NCBI RefSeq assembly: GCF_014642635.1
Contig: NZ_BMIQ01000002.1
Span: 372,001-436,000, forward strand
Direction of reading: 5' to 3'
Length of the DNA stretch: 64,000 nucleotides
DNA from: Aureimonas endophytica
GTDB lineage: Bacteria; Pseudomonadota; Alphaproteobacteria; Rhizobiales; Rhizobiaceae
This document shows, piece by piece, positions 17,268-27,067 of this stretch. How positions within the stretch are numbered: position 1 is the first letter of the stretch; every line of letters starts with the position of its first letter. A program made the position numbers and the translations under genes. Under the pieces are notes generated by a model. It made no database searches. It was not told where the DNA came from and was given only the letters and a program-made list of their open reading frames with translations.

Positions 17268-17277
17268 GGTATAATGA
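17268..17277 (+). promoter_or_regulatory. Candidate GntR operator GGTATRATGA (copy 1)
   Basis: GGTATAATGA lies in the 104-base divergent interval between the RuBisCO-like gene and gntR. A near-identical GGTATGATGA lies at 26417-26426, upstream of the apiose importer operon. FCD-type GntR regulators such as NanR bind GGTATA-like repeats, so this is a plausible operator for the adjacent regulator. Two copies only; no experimental support. Confidence 0.5.
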
Positions 17278-17309
17278 TTGTTCCAGTCGGCGCCCAGCCG
17301 GAGAGAGCC

Positions 17310-18059
17310 ATGCCGATGCCGACCGAGCAGATCGTCCGCCGCAAGCTGTCGACGGAAGTCTACGAGCGCCTCCGGGCGATGATCACCTCCGGCCAGGTTC
17401 GGCCGGGCGACCAGATGCCCTCCGAGCGCGAACTGATGGAGCGCTTCGGCGTCGGCCGGCCGGCGATCCGCGAGGCGATGCAGGCGCTGGAGAAGAGCGG
17501 GCTGCTCGCCATCCAGCATGGCGAGCGGGCGCGGGTGACGGAGCCGACGCCGCGCTCGCTCTTCGGCCAGCTCGACGACGCGGCGCAGATCATGCTCTCG
17601 ACCTCGCCGGGCGCGCTCGGCCATCTGAAGGAGGCGCGCATCTTCTTCGAGCGCGGCATCGCGCGCCGCGCCGCCGAGACGGCGACGCCGGCCGATGTCG
17701 CGGCGCTCGGCGAATTGATCGAGGCGCAGCGCCGGGCGCTCGGCGAGGCGGATGCCTTCATCGCGGCGGATATGCGCTTCCACGTCCGCATCGCCGCGAT
17801 TCCCGGCAATCCGATCTTCGAGGCGATGGCCGAGGCGATGCTCGGCTGGCTGAAGGAATATCACACCGAGATGCTGATCTGGACCGGCAAGGAGCGCTTC
17901 ACCCTTGCCGAGCACGAGCGCATCCTGGAGGCCATCGCCGCGCGCGACGCCGAGGCGGCCGAACGGGCGATGGTCGAGCATCTGGAGCGGTCGGCGGCGC
18001 TCTATGTGCATCAGGGCGTCGAGGCGGTGAGCGCCCCTTCCACTCGGACGACCGCATAG
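17310..18059 (+). CDS. GntR-family (FCD domain) transcriptional regulator of the apiose locus
   Basis: A 249-residue FadR-type GntR repressor. Winged helix at about 13-75 (LSTEVYERLRAMITSG, PSERELMERFGVGRPAIREAMQAL), then an all-helical FCD ligand domain with likely metal ligands in the Asp/His positions (DMRFH, EHERILEAI, VEHL). Start ATG 17310 behind GGAGAGAG. It is divergent from the oiaK operon and its 3' end overlaps the end of apnL by 49 bases on the opposite strand. It probably represses both apiose transcription units; the inducer could be apiose, apionate or a pathway intermediate. The MLSTSPGALGHLKEARIFFE stretch resembles NanR-type regulators, consistent with a GGTATA-like operator. 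Confidence 0.85.
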   Translation: MPMPTEQIVRRKLSTEVYERLRAMITSGQVRPGDQMPSERELMERFGVGRPAIREAMQALEKSGLLAIQHGERARVTEPTPRSLFGQLDDAAQIMLSTSPGALGHLKEARIFFERGIARRAAETATPADVAALGELIEAQRRALGEADAFIAADMRFHVRIAAIPGNPIFEAMAEAMLGWLKEYHTEMLIWTGKERFTLAEHERILEAIAARDAEAAERAMVEHLERSAALYVHQGVEAVSAPSTRTTA

Positions 18060-19936
18060 GGGCCGAGCGTGAGGTCCGGTCCTGCCGCCGCGCCGCGCTG
18101 CCAGCCGGCGGCGCCGGCCTCGAGCCGCGCCGTCTCGGCCGAGCCGAGGTCCGGCAGAAGGACCCGCTGCGGCTCGGGCGTCAGATTGGCGAGCCAGAGG
18201 CACACCCGTCCGTCGCCGGTCTCGGCCGCGACGCCGTCGACCCGCGAGGCGGCGGCGGACCGGAGCGCGAGGCGGGGCAGGCCGGACAGCGCCGCCATGC
18301 CCTCCGCCACATGGAACAGCGGATGGCGCCGCGTGTCGTCGCCCTGCCGCGCGATAAGGCCGCGCGGGCCGGCGAGCGTCGCGCCGGTCCAGGCCTCGAT
18401 CCCGGCCCCCGCCAGCCGCGCCGCATAGCCGACCAGCCAGGCGGCGGCGAAGAGCCCGCGCCCGCGCGGGTCCTCGGCCGCCATGGCGATGCGGCGGTTC
18501 TCCGGGTTGGGCATGGTGCGCGAGCCATAGGGATTCTGGCGCATGCCGATCGTCACGGGGCCGAGATGATAGGGCTTGTCCCGCCCGATGATCGCCCGCG
18601 TCGAGCGGGTGATGAAGGGGATCGCCTCCAGGCTCTGCATCACGCTGAGATCGTCGGCGGCATGGACGATCGGGCAGGTCGCATGAGTCACGTAGTCGAG
18701 GAGGCCGACCGGCGGGCGCTTGCGGTTCAGCTCGGTGAAATAGCTGAACATGCCGCCGCCGAGCCGCAGGCCGGGAAAGGCCTGCCGGGCCGCCGCATAG
18801 ACGGCGTCGAGCGGCGGGCAGGGCGGCCAGGCGCTGCCGGGCGGCGTCGACTGGCGATCGACCGAAGGGCCGACCGTGACGGCGCTCGGATCGAGGCCGC
18901 TCGCGGCGACGAGCGCGGCGCTCTCGCGAAGTTCCGCGCCGGGATCGCCGATGCCGGGCAGGACGCATTCCAGCATCGCCTCGGCGCCGGGCGCCAGCGC
19001 GCGGACCGCCGCGAGCCGTGCCAGTTCCGCCGCGCCATGGCCGGCGGTCGGATCGAAATGGAACAGGAGATGCCGGGGCGCGAGATCGCGGAGGGCGTCC
19101 GGAGCGGCGAGGATGTCCCCGGCCTCGTCCGGGGCGACGAGCAGGCCGAAAGCGGGAAAGCGCTCGCCGGTCGTGGGTCCGAGGCCGAGCCTCACCGGAC
19201 CGGCGCCATCGGCGGCGACGGCCGGCACGTCGCGCCCGCCCTCGATCTCCAGGACGATGCGCTGGCGCATGGTCGCGCCGACGGGCAGGCGATAGGGCCA
19301 GGGCAGGGCCAACGGGCGGACATAGGTCTTGTAGGACGCGTCGGACCAGGCGCGCTGGTCCTCCATCTCGAAGACGTCGCCCTCCATCCGGCAGAGGGCG
19401 GCAAGGCCCGGCGCCGGCTCGTGGCGGATCGCCGCGATGTCCTTGAACGGCTGCCAGGGCTCGATCAGATCGGGAAAGCGCGCCGTCTCGACGCTGCCGT
19501 CCGTATGGACGACGCGGGCGAGCCGGCCGGCGACGCCCTCGATCGGGTGCAGGATGCAGAAGCCGCAGCGATTGGTCTCGAAATCGCCCTCCGGGCGGGC
19601 GCTCGCCTCGAAGACCAGCCGGCCCGAGGCCTCGCCCCGGATCGTCGCCTCGATGGCGAGCCAGGCGCCGTCCGGCGCGGTGCAGGCGGCGCGCCAGGCG
19701 ACGGTGAAGCCGGCCGCATCCTCGGCGACGGTCGGCGCGTCGATGCCGAGATCGTAGGTGCCCCAGTCGCGGTCGCGCACGACATAGGCGATGGCGCGCA
19801 GCACCTCGTGGCCGGCGAAGCGGATGGCGCGGAGATTGCCGGCGACGAGATCGGCCTCCAACCGCCCGGCCCGCAGGCGCCGATGCGGCGCGGGCGGCTC
19901 GTCCGTGCCGTAGAGGGCGAGGCGATCGTCACTCAT
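18011..19936 (-). CDS. apnL: D-apionate lactonase
   Basis: A 641-residue cytoplasmic protein resembling ApnL, the lactonase that hydrolyses D-apionolactone to D-apionate in D-apiose catabolism. Recognised by overall similarity: the start ALYGTDEPPAPHRRLRAG, the conserved N-terminal beta-sandwich segment RAIRFAGHEVLRAIAYVVRDRDWGTY, and GFCILHP; the C-terminal part looks like a TIM-barrel plus a small beta domain. No classical lactonase motif can be pointed to. Start ATG 19934-19936 with AGGAAA ten bases upstream; an upstream in-frame extension is less likely. It is separated by 162 bases from apsD and may be the last gene of the importer/apnO/apsD operon. The 3' end overlaps that of gntR. Confidence 0.82.
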   Translation of the reverse strand: MSDDRLALYGTDEPPAPHRRLRAGRLEADLVAGNLRAIRFAGHEVLRAIAYVVRDRDWGTYDLGIDAPTVAEDAAGFTVAWRAACTAPDGAWLAIEATIRGEASGRLVFEASARPEGDFETNRCGFCILHPIEGVAGRLARVVHTDGSVETARFPDLIEPWQPFKDIAAIRHEPAPGLAALCRMEGDVFEMEDQRAWSDASYKTYVRPLALPWPYRLPVGATMRQRIVLEIEGGRDVPAVAADGAGPVRLGLGPTTGERFPAFGLLVAPDEAGDILAAPDALRDLAPRHLLFHFDPTAGHGAAELARLAAVRALAPGAEAMLECVLPGIGDPGAELRESAALVAASGLDPSAVTVGPSVDRQSTPPGSAWPPCPPLDAVYAAARQAFPGLRLGGGMFSYFTELNRKRPPVGLLDYVTHATCPIVHAADDLSVMQSLEAIPFITRSTRAIIGRDKPYHLGPVTIGMRQNPYGSRTMPNPENRRIAMAAEDPRGRGLFAAAWLVGYAARLAGAGIEAWTGATLAGPRGLIARQGDDTRRHPLFHVAEGMAALSGLPRLALRSAAASRVDGVAAETGDGRVCLWLANLTPEPQRVLLPDLGSAETARLEAGAAGWQRGAAAGPDLTLGPYAVVRVEGALTASTP

Positions 19937-20098
19937 GTCGGTGGATTTCCTCGAAGGGCAGGGGCCTTCCGGCGTGTGACGGGCCGCCGCTCGTGTCGTT
20001 CCGCCGCCGCGACGAGCGAAATCCATCGCCGCGATCGCCCGGCTCGGCTCCCGCGAAAGACGAGACCGGGCCGGTCGCGGACGAAGCGGCCGGACGCA

Positions 20099-21130
20099 TC
20101 ACTGCGCGTCCGGGTCGAGCGTCAGCCCGCCTTTCGCGGCGCTGGCATAGGCGGCCTCGACGAGGGCGAGCGTCTTCAGGTTGTCGCGGCCCGAGGTTTC
20201 GGGCTCGCGGCCGGCGCGCAGGGCTTCGACCCAGTGGCGCTGGATCGCGGCGACGCTTTCCTGGATGTTGTGCCAGGGGCGCGACGCCCAGGGAAGGAGC
20301 GGCGGCGAGACGTCCTCGTGCCGCGTGTCCCCGCCGCTCGTGACGGCGAGGCGATAGTTCGCCCCGAGCCGCAGGCTGCCCTCCGTGCCGTCGATCTCGA
20401 TCAGCGTCTGCGGAAAGAGCTCCTCTTCCAGCCGCGTCGCATAGGAACAGTCGACGACGCTCGTCGCGCCGTCCTTGTGGGCGAGGAGCATGGTCGCGAC
20501 ATCCTCGCCCCTGATCCTCGGATTGACCCGCTGGATGCGGGCCGTCATCGCCGAGGCGTCGCCGAGGAGGAAGCGCGCGATGTCGAGCGCGTGGATGCCG
20601 AGATCCTCGATGATGAAGCGCTCGCCCTCCGCTAGATAGGGCTGGCCGGCATAGACGTCATAGGCCGAGCGGAAGGAGACGCGGCCGAAGAACGGCCGGC
20701 CGATCGCGCCCGAGCGCAGCGCCCGGCCGACCGCCTGGATCGGCGACTGCCAGCGGAAGTTCTCGTGCACCATCAGCGGCACGCCCGCTGCGTCGCAGGC
20801 CTCGACCATCGCCCGCGCGTCGTCGAGCGTCGGCGCGAAGGGCTTCTGGCAGATCACCGGAATCCGCAGCGAGGCGGCGAGCTCCACCAGGGCGCGATGG
20901 CTCGGCGCGGTCGTCGCGATGTCGACGAAATCCGGCCGGACCTCGCGCAGCATCGTCTCGGCGTCGCCATAGCGGCGCTCGATGCCGAAGCTGTCGCCCA
21001 TGGCGGCGAGCCGCGCCGGATCGCGGTCGCAGATCGCCGCGATGGCGACGCCCTCGATCCCGGCCCAGCCATGCATCTGGTTGACGGCGAAGAAGCCGCA
21101 GCCGATCAGCGCCCCGCGCAAGTCGCTCAT
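20099..21130 (-). CDS. apsD: Gfo/Idh/MocA oxidoreductase, probable D-apiose dehydrogenase
   Basis: A 343-residue NAD(P)-dependent dehydrogenase expected to oxidise D-apiose to D-apionolactone. N-terminal Rossmann motif ALIGCGFFA (7-15); the family's catalytic Lys is in CQKPFAP (Lys96); the second catalytic region is IIEDLGIHALD with His about 200, followed by the C-terminal substrate domain. It lies ten bases after apnO and shares its operon. Assignment as ApsD rests on the neighbouring lactonase and oxidoisomerase and on similarity to the known enzyme's GCGFFA-x-NQMHGW start. Other sugar dehydrogenases of this fold are possible in principle. Confidence 0.82.
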   Translation of the reverse strand: MSDLRGALIGCGFFAVNQMHGWAGIEGVAIAAICDRDPARLAAMGDSFGIERRYGDAETMLREVRPDFVDIATTAPSHRALVELAASLRIPVICQKPFAPTLDDARAMVEACDAAGVPLMVHENFRWQSPIQAVGRALRSGAIGRPFFGRVSFRSAYDVYAGQPYLAEGERFIIEDLGIHALDIARFLLGDASAMTARIQRVNPRIRGEDVATMLLAHKDGATSVVDCSYATRLEEELFPQTLIEIDGTEGSLRLGANYRLAVTSGGDTRHEDVSPPLLPWASRPWHNIQESVAAIQRHWVEALRAGREPETSGRDNLKTLALVEAAYASAAKGGLTLDPDAQ

Positions 21131-21140
21131 GACGACGGCC

Positions 21141-21968
21141 TCAGGTGATGCGGCGGATGGAGGCCGCGAGCTCTTCCGGCTCGAAGACGCGCTTCCAGTC
21201 GTCGCGCATCAGCATCGGCTTGCCGAATTCGATCGCCTTGTTGCAGGCGTCGGAGAACACGCCCTGCGTCTCCTCGAAGATCACCGAGCCCAACACGTTC
21301 ATATGGCCGAGCAGGAAGTCGCGGGCGGCCTCCTTCGGCACGCCGCGCCGCACCACCTCGTCCATCGCCTCGCGCATGGCGACGAGCAGGCTGGCGCAGA
21401 CGGTTTCCGACAGGCCAGGTTCGAGAAGCGCCATCTGCTCGACGGTGACGCGGTGCGAGCGCATCACCGGCGCCCAGATCACCTTCGCCACCTCCTCGCC
21501 CAGCGCATAATGCTCGTCCGGCCCCTGCATCAGGGCGGAGACGATATGCTGCTTGGCCGCGATGCCGCCGAAGAAGTCGCGCTTGGCCGCCATCTCCGTC
21601 TCATCGTTGAAGATCGGCGGATGGCAGGGATGGGTGACGAAATAGGTGAGATCCGGCCGCTCCGGCAGATGGCCGGCGAAGGGGGCGGCGGCGTCGAGGA
21701 TGACGACGATGGTCCCGGGCTTCAAGCTCTTCTCGATGCCGGACGAGACCTTGCCGATCAGCGTGTCGGGCACCGCGAGGATCACGACCTCGGCGCCGTC
21801 CAGCGCCGCCTCCGGCTCGACGCAGTCGAAGCCGAGGCCGGTCTTCAGGCGCTCGCGGCCGGCGGGGCTCAGCTCCACATGGCGCACCTCGAAGCGCGAG
21901 GCCTTCAGGTTGCTGGCGAGGCGGTAGCCCATCTTGCCGCCGGCGCCGAAGAGTGCGACTGCCGTCAT
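21141..21968 (-). CDS. apnO: D-apionate oxidoisomerase
   Basis: A 275-residue NAD-dependent enzyme converting D-apionate to 3-oxo-isoapionate. N-terminal dinucleotide fold ALFGAGGKMGYRLA; the conserved THPCHPPIFND near residue 115-125 and the C-terminal helical domain (SETVCASLLVAMREAMDE, GHMNVLGS) are typical of this 6-phosphogluconate-dehydrogenase-like group. The ATG at 21966-21968 follows AAGGAAAGGG. It is first of the catabolic genes after the permease (40-base gap) and immediately precedes apsD, matching organisation of known apiose loci. Before its characterisation this group was annotated only as semialdehyde dehydrogenase-like or hypothetical. Confidence 0.84.
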   Translation of the reverse strand: MTAVALFGAGGKMGYRLASNLKASRFEVRHVELSPAGRERLKTGLGFDCVEPEAALDGAEVVILAVPDTLIGKVSSGIEKSLKPGTIVVILDAAAPFAGHLPERPDLTYFVTHPCHPPIFNDETEMAAKRDFFGGIAAKQHIVSALMQGPDEHYALGEEVAKVIWAPVMRSHRVTVEQMALLEPGLSETVCASLLVAMREAMDEVVRRGVPKEAARDFLLGHMNVLGSVIFEETQGVFSDACNKAIEFGKPMLMRDDWKRVFEPEELAASIRRIT

Positions 21969-22008
21969 GACAATCCCTTTCCTTGTCTGATCTTGATCTG
22001 CCGGCCGC

Positions 22009-23076
22009 TCAGCGGCCGAGCGCCGCCTGGCGCTGCAGCGCGAGCTTCTGCTGGAGGCGCTGCTGGAACTGGTCGACCACCACGGCCGCGATGATGACGA
22101 GACCCTTGATGACGGTCTGCCAGAAGGAGGAGACGCCCATCATCACGAGGCCGTCCGACAGGATGCCGATGACGAAGGCGCCGACCACCGTGCCTCCGAT
22201 CCGGCCGCGCCCGCCGGACATGGAGGTGCCGCCGAGCACCGCCGCCGCGATGGCGTTCAGTTCGAAGGTCTCGCCGGTCGCCGGATGCGAGGCGACGAGC
22301 TGCGAGGCGATGATGATGCCGACGATCGCCGCGCAGAAGCCGGAGAACATGTAGACGAACATCTTGACCCTGGCGACCTTGATGCCCGACAGCGCCGCCG
22401 CGCGCTCGTTGCCGCCGACGGCGTAGATATGCCGGCCGAGCGGCGTGCGGGCGGCGAGATAGGCGGCGCCGAGCCCGACGACGACAAGGACGAGGATCGA
22501 GACCGGGATGCCGGCGAGCGAGCCGGCGCCGATGAAGGGGAAGCTCGTCGTGCCCCATTCGGCATTGCCGGAGAGATTCGGGAAGGTCGCGCCGTTGGAG
22601 GAGAGCAGCGCCATGCCGCGCGCCACGTAGAGCGTGCCGAGCGTCGCGATGAAGGGCGCGACGTTGAGCCGGGTGATGAGCAGCCCGTTCACGACGCCGA
22701 TCAGGACGCCGACGAGGAGCGTCAGGCCGACGATCTCGAAGGTGTTCAAGAAGATCGTGTAGCCGGTGAATTCGAGCGTGACGCCGTTGAGCACGAGATA
22801 GCCGGCGACCATGCCGCACAGGCCGACGATCGAGCCGACGGAGAGATCGATGCCGCCGGTGATGATGACGAAGGTCATGCCAATCGCCAGAAAGGCGTTC
22901 AGCGCCACGTGCTCCGACATGATGACGAGATTGGCCGTCGACAGGAAGTTCGGCGCGGCGAAGGAGAAGAAGGCGACCACCGCGATCAGCGCGATGAAGG
23001 TGCGCGCCTTCAGGACGAGAAGGGCGAGGGAGAGATCGCCCGCCGGCTTGGGCGCGGTCATCGCGTCGACGCTCAT
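22009..23076 (-). CDS. ABC transporter permease, ribose/RbsC type (apiose importer)
   Basis: A 355-residue inner-membrane permease with 8-10 helices of the CUT2 (RbsC/AraH) family. Typical blocks: GMTFVIITGGIDLSVGSIVGL, TRLNVAPFIATLGTLYVARG, GGTSMSGGRGRIGGT. It forms the channel for the adjacent ATPase and binding protein. The start ATG (23074-23076) overlaps the ATPase stop by one base (TGATG); a TTG one codon upstream is less likely. Substrate D-apiose is inferred from the downstream catabolic genes. Confidence 0.88.
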   Translation of the reverse strand: MSVDAMTAPKPAGDLSLALLVLKARTFIALIAVVAFFSFAAPNFLSTANLVIMSEHVALNAFLAIGMTFVIITGGIDLSVGSIVGLCGMVAGYLVLNGVTLEFTGYTIFLNTFEIVGLTLLVGVLIGVVNGLLITRLNVAPFIATLGTLYVARGMALLSSNGATFPNLSGNAEWGTTSFPFIGAGSLAGIPVSILVLVVVGLGAAYLAARTPLGRHIYAVGGNERAAALSGIKVARVKMFVYMFSGFCAAIVGIIIASQLVASHPATGETFELNAIAAAVLGGTSMSGGRGRIGGTVVGAFVIGILSDGLVMMGVSSFWQTVIKGLVIIAAVVVDQFQQRLQQKLALQRQAALGR

Positions 23077-24641
23077 CAATGCAGCTCCCGGCGGGTGTCG
23101 CTCGTCTTCGAGGAAGGGGCATGGCCGAGGAAGGACAGGGCGACGACCTTCTCCTCGCTCGCCTCGCGTCGGTCCATCTCGCCGGTGATCCGGCCGTTCG
23201 ACATTACGACGATGCGGTCGGAGAGCTCCATCACCTCCTCGAGGTCCGAAGTGACGAAGAGGATGCCGAGGCCCTGGCTGGCGAGCTCGCGCATCACGCG
23301 GAACACTTCCGCCTTGGCGCCGATGTCGATGCCCCGGCTCGGCTCGTCCATCAACAGCACCTTCGGCCCCGTCATCAGCGCCTTGCCGATGACGATCTTC
23401 TGCTGGTTGCCGCCGGAGAGCGAGGAGACGGGCGCGTCGAGCGAGGCCACCTTGACCGCGAGCTTGCGGACGAATTCGGCGACGCCGCGCTTCTCGCGCT
23501 TCACGTCGAGATGGAAGCCCGTCGTGAAGGCCGAAAGGCTCGACATCGACATGTTCTCGCAGACCGAGAGGATCTGGACGAGACCTTCCGCCTTGCGGTC
23601 CTCGGGGATCAGCGCGATGCCGCGCTTGATGCGGCCATGGATCGAGCGCTCGGCGAGTTCCTGGCCGGCGAGCGTCACGCGGCCCTTCGCGCCGGAGAGG
23701 CGGCCCATGATGCAGTCGAAGAGTTCCGAGCGCCCGGCGCCCATCAGCCCGTAGATGCCGACGATCTCGCCGGCCCGCAGCGACAGCGACACGTGGTCGA
23801 CGGCGAAGCCTCCGCCCTTGCGCGGCAGGGTCATGTCCTCGACGGCGAGGATCTCCGCGCCGAAATCGTGATGGATGGTCTTGGCGAAGTCCTTGGAGGC
23901 CGAGCCGATCATCGCCCGGACGATCCAGGGCACGTCGACCTCGCGCATCGGCCGCGAGCCGGTGATCCGCCCGTCGCGCAGGACGGTGATGTGGTCGCCG
24001 ATCCGCACCAGCTCTTCCAGGCGGTGCGAGATATAGACGATGGCGACGCCCTGCGCCTTCAGTTCGCCGATGACGCGGAACAGGATCTCGACCTCGGCGG
24101 CCGAGAGCGCGGAGGTCGGCTCGTCCATGATGATGATCCGCGCGTCCTGGCTGAGGACCTTGGCGATCTCGACGATCTGCTGCTCGCCGATGCGCAGGTC
24201 CCCGACCGGGGTCGCCGGATCGTTGGCATGTTCCAGCCGTTCGAGCAGGCGCTTCGCCGCCGCGTTCTGCGCCGCGCCGTCGATGTCGACGCCGCCGCGC
24301 GTCTTCTCGCGGCCGATGAAGATGTTCTCGGCGATCGTCATGTTCGGAAAGAGGTTGAGCTCCTGGAACACGATGCCGATGCCGTGGCGCGCCGCGTCCG
24401 CCGTGCCGGCGAGGGTGACGCGCTGGCCGCCCATCAGGATCTCGCCCTCGGTCGGCTGCTCGACGCCGGCGATGATCTTCATCAGCGTCGACTTGCCGGC
24501 GCCGTTCTCGCCGACCAGGACGTTGACGGCGCCCCGGCGCACGTCGAAATCGACGCCCTTCAGCGCCTGCGTGCCGGGATAGACCTTGGTGGCGCCCCGG
24601 ACGGACAGGACGATCTCGTCCCTTTCGGCGGGGGCGCTCAC
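23076..24641 (-). CDS. ABC transporter ATP-binding protein, RbsA type with two ABC domains (apiose importer)
   Basis: A 521-residue tandem ATPase. Domain 1: Walker A GENGAGKST about residues 44-52 and IIIMDEPTSAL; its signature is altered to RIGEQQIVEIAK. Domain 2: Walker-A region degenerate GLMGAGRSE, signature LSGGNQQK and LLMDEPSRGID. This asymmetry, one strong Walker A and one weak, is normal for RbsA/XylG-type proteins. The start overlaps the DUF2291 lipoprotein stop by four bases, and its stop overlaps the permease start by one, so the importer genes are translationally coupled. Confidence 0.9.
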   Translation of the reverse strand: MSAPAERDEIVLSVRGATKVYPGTQALKGVDFDVRRGAVNVLVGENGAGKSTLMKIIAGVEQPTEGEILMGGQRVTLAGTADAARHGIGIVFQELNLFPNMTIAENIFIGREKTRGGVDIDGAAQNAAAKRLLERLEHANDPATPVGDLRIGEQQIVEIAKVLSQDARIIIMDEPTSALSAAEVEILFRVIGELKAQGVAIVYISHRLEELVRIGDHITVLRDGRITGSRPMREVDVPWIVRAMIGSASKDFAKTIHHDFGAEILAVEDMTLPRKGGGFAVDHVSLSLRAGEIVGIYGLMGAGRSELFDCIMGRLSGAKGRVTLAGQELAERSIHGRIKRGIALIPEDRKAEGLVQILSVCENMSMSSLSAFTTGFHLDVKREKRGVAEFVRKLAVKVASLDAPVSSLSGGNQQKIVIGKALMTGPKVLLMDEPSRGIDIGAKAEVFRVMRELASQGLGILFVTSDLEEVMELSDRIVVMSNGRITGEMDRREASEEKVVALSFLGHAPSSKTSDTRRELH

Positions 24642-25288
24642 GATTGCGGGCTTTCGAGGCGAAGGGTGACGGGGGTGAAGAGCAGCTTGTCGGACGCGCT
24701 CTTCAGGGTGAAGACGCCCGCCGCCACGATCTTCTGGCCGACGAGCCGGTCGCGCGGCAGGTCCTTCAGCGCCGTGTCGTAGGCGGCGGTGTTGAAGCTC
24801 TTGGCGACATCGGCGAATTCGATCTGGTTCTTCACCTGCGTGAAGGAGACGAAGGGCAGGGCGTCGCGGATCGAGGTGCCCTTGATGACCGGGCCGAGCT
24901 GCACCGTCACGTCCGGCTTGCCGTCGCCGTCGAGATCCACCTCGGCGGTGGCGGCGCGCGATTCGGTGTTGGCGGCGGTGACGGTGCCGGCAAGGCGCGT
25001 GACGAAGTTCCAGGGCGCGCCTTCGCCGGCCTCTCGATAGCCGTATTTCGCGCCGGCGCCCGCGAGATCGGCCTTGGCGGCGGCCGCGACCTCGGGGAAG
25101 GGGGCGGCCTTCTCCTCGACATAGGGCACGACCTTGGTCGCCCAGAGGCCGGTCGCGTTGGCGGCGGCGCTCGGCTTGGCGGCGGCCGCGGCGCGGGCCG
25201 CCAGCTCCTCGGTCTTGATGATCTTGCAGCCGGCCATGCCGAGCGCGAGGGCGGCGAGGGAAACGGAAATCAGCGCGTGACGGACCAT
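24638..25288 (-). CDS. DUF2291 family periplasmic lipoprotein
   Basis: A 216-residue predicted lipoprotein: signal peptide with hydrophobic core ISVSLAALALG and a lipobox-like MAGC, Cys at residue 21. The rest is a soluble beta-rich domain with repeated references to a TVQLGPVIKGTSIRDALPFVSF block that is characteristic of DUF2291. Such proteins are commonly encoded inside ribose-type sugar ABC operons, as here between binding protein and ATPase, but their function is not established. The start ATG 25286-25288 has GGGAG seven bases upstream; a longer upstream frame is low-complexity Ala/Arg/Pro and is rejected. Confidence 0.82.
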   Translation of the reverse strand: MVRHALISVSLAALALGMAGCKIIKTEELAARAAAAAKPSAAANATGLWATKVVPYVEEKAAPFPEVAAAAKADLAGAGAKYGYREAGEGAPWNFVTRLAGTVTAANTESRAATAEVDLDGDGKPDVTVQLGPVIKGTSIRDALPFVSFTQVKNQIEFADVAKSFNTAAYDTALKDLPRDRLVGQKIVAAGVFTLKSASDKLLFTPVTLRLESPQS

Positions 25289-25380
25289 GCCGCGGCTCCC
25301 GGAGCGTCGGGTGGAAAGGCGGCGCCGCGAGGGGCGCCGCCGGCGGGGACGGGATGGCGGCCGCGCGGCCGCCGCCGCCG

Positions 25381-26535
<1,155 letters not shown>

Positions 26536-26566
26536 TTATAGACGTTAGGGACTCGGCGGAGCCGCG

Positions 26567-27025
26567 ATGCTCACGATGAAGGGGAAATATGGCCTCAAGG
26601 CCATGCTGCATCTGGCGTCCGTGCCGCCCGGACGGCTGACGCTGTCCGAGGAGATGGCGAAGGCGAACAACATCTCGAAGAAGTTCCTCGACGCCATTCT
26701 CGGCGAGTTGCGCAATGCCGGCTTCGTCCATGCGCGCAAGGGGCGCAACGGCGGCTACGGCCTCGCCCGTCCCGCCGGCGAGATCCGCGTCGGCCATGTG
26801 CTGCGCGTTCTCGACGGACCGCTGGCGCCGATCTCCTGCGCCAGCCGCACCGCCTATCGCCGCTGCGACGACTGCACCGACGAGGAGCGCTGCAGCGTGC
26901 GCCTCGTGATGCTGGAGGTGCGCAACGCCATCTCGGCCGTCCTCGACGGCAAGACGCTGGCGGAACTGAAGGAGATGCCGGCGCTGGCCGCGCTCGCGGA
27001 GGACCATATCGCGTCGAGCGCCTGA
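26567..27025 (+). CDS. Rrf2-family transcriptional regulator with cysteine cluster
   Basis: A 152-residue Rrf2 regulator. Winged helix at about 5-70: KYGLKAMLHLA, then NNISKKFLDAILGELRNAGFVHARKGRNGGYGLAR, the family's most conserved block. Cysteines at 91, 100, 103 and 109 (C-x8-C-x2-C-x5-C) resemble the Fe-S ligand region of IscR/NsrR, so it may sense iron-sulfur or redox state. The start ATG 26567 follows GGAG. It is first of a rightward series leading to the sulfonate genes and probably controls them, linking sulfur scavenging to cluster status; that link is inference. Confidence 0.85.
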   Translation: MLTMKGKYGLKAMLHLASVPPGRLTLSEEMAKANNISKKFLDAILGELRNAGFVHARKGRNGGYGLARPAGEIRVGHVLRVLDGPLAPISCASRTAYRRCDDCTDEERCSVRLVMLEVRNAISAVLDGKTLAELKEMPALAALAEDHIASSA

Positions 27026-27067
27026 CGCGACGAACCCGAAACCTCGACCCCTGAAGGAGTGCCGTAT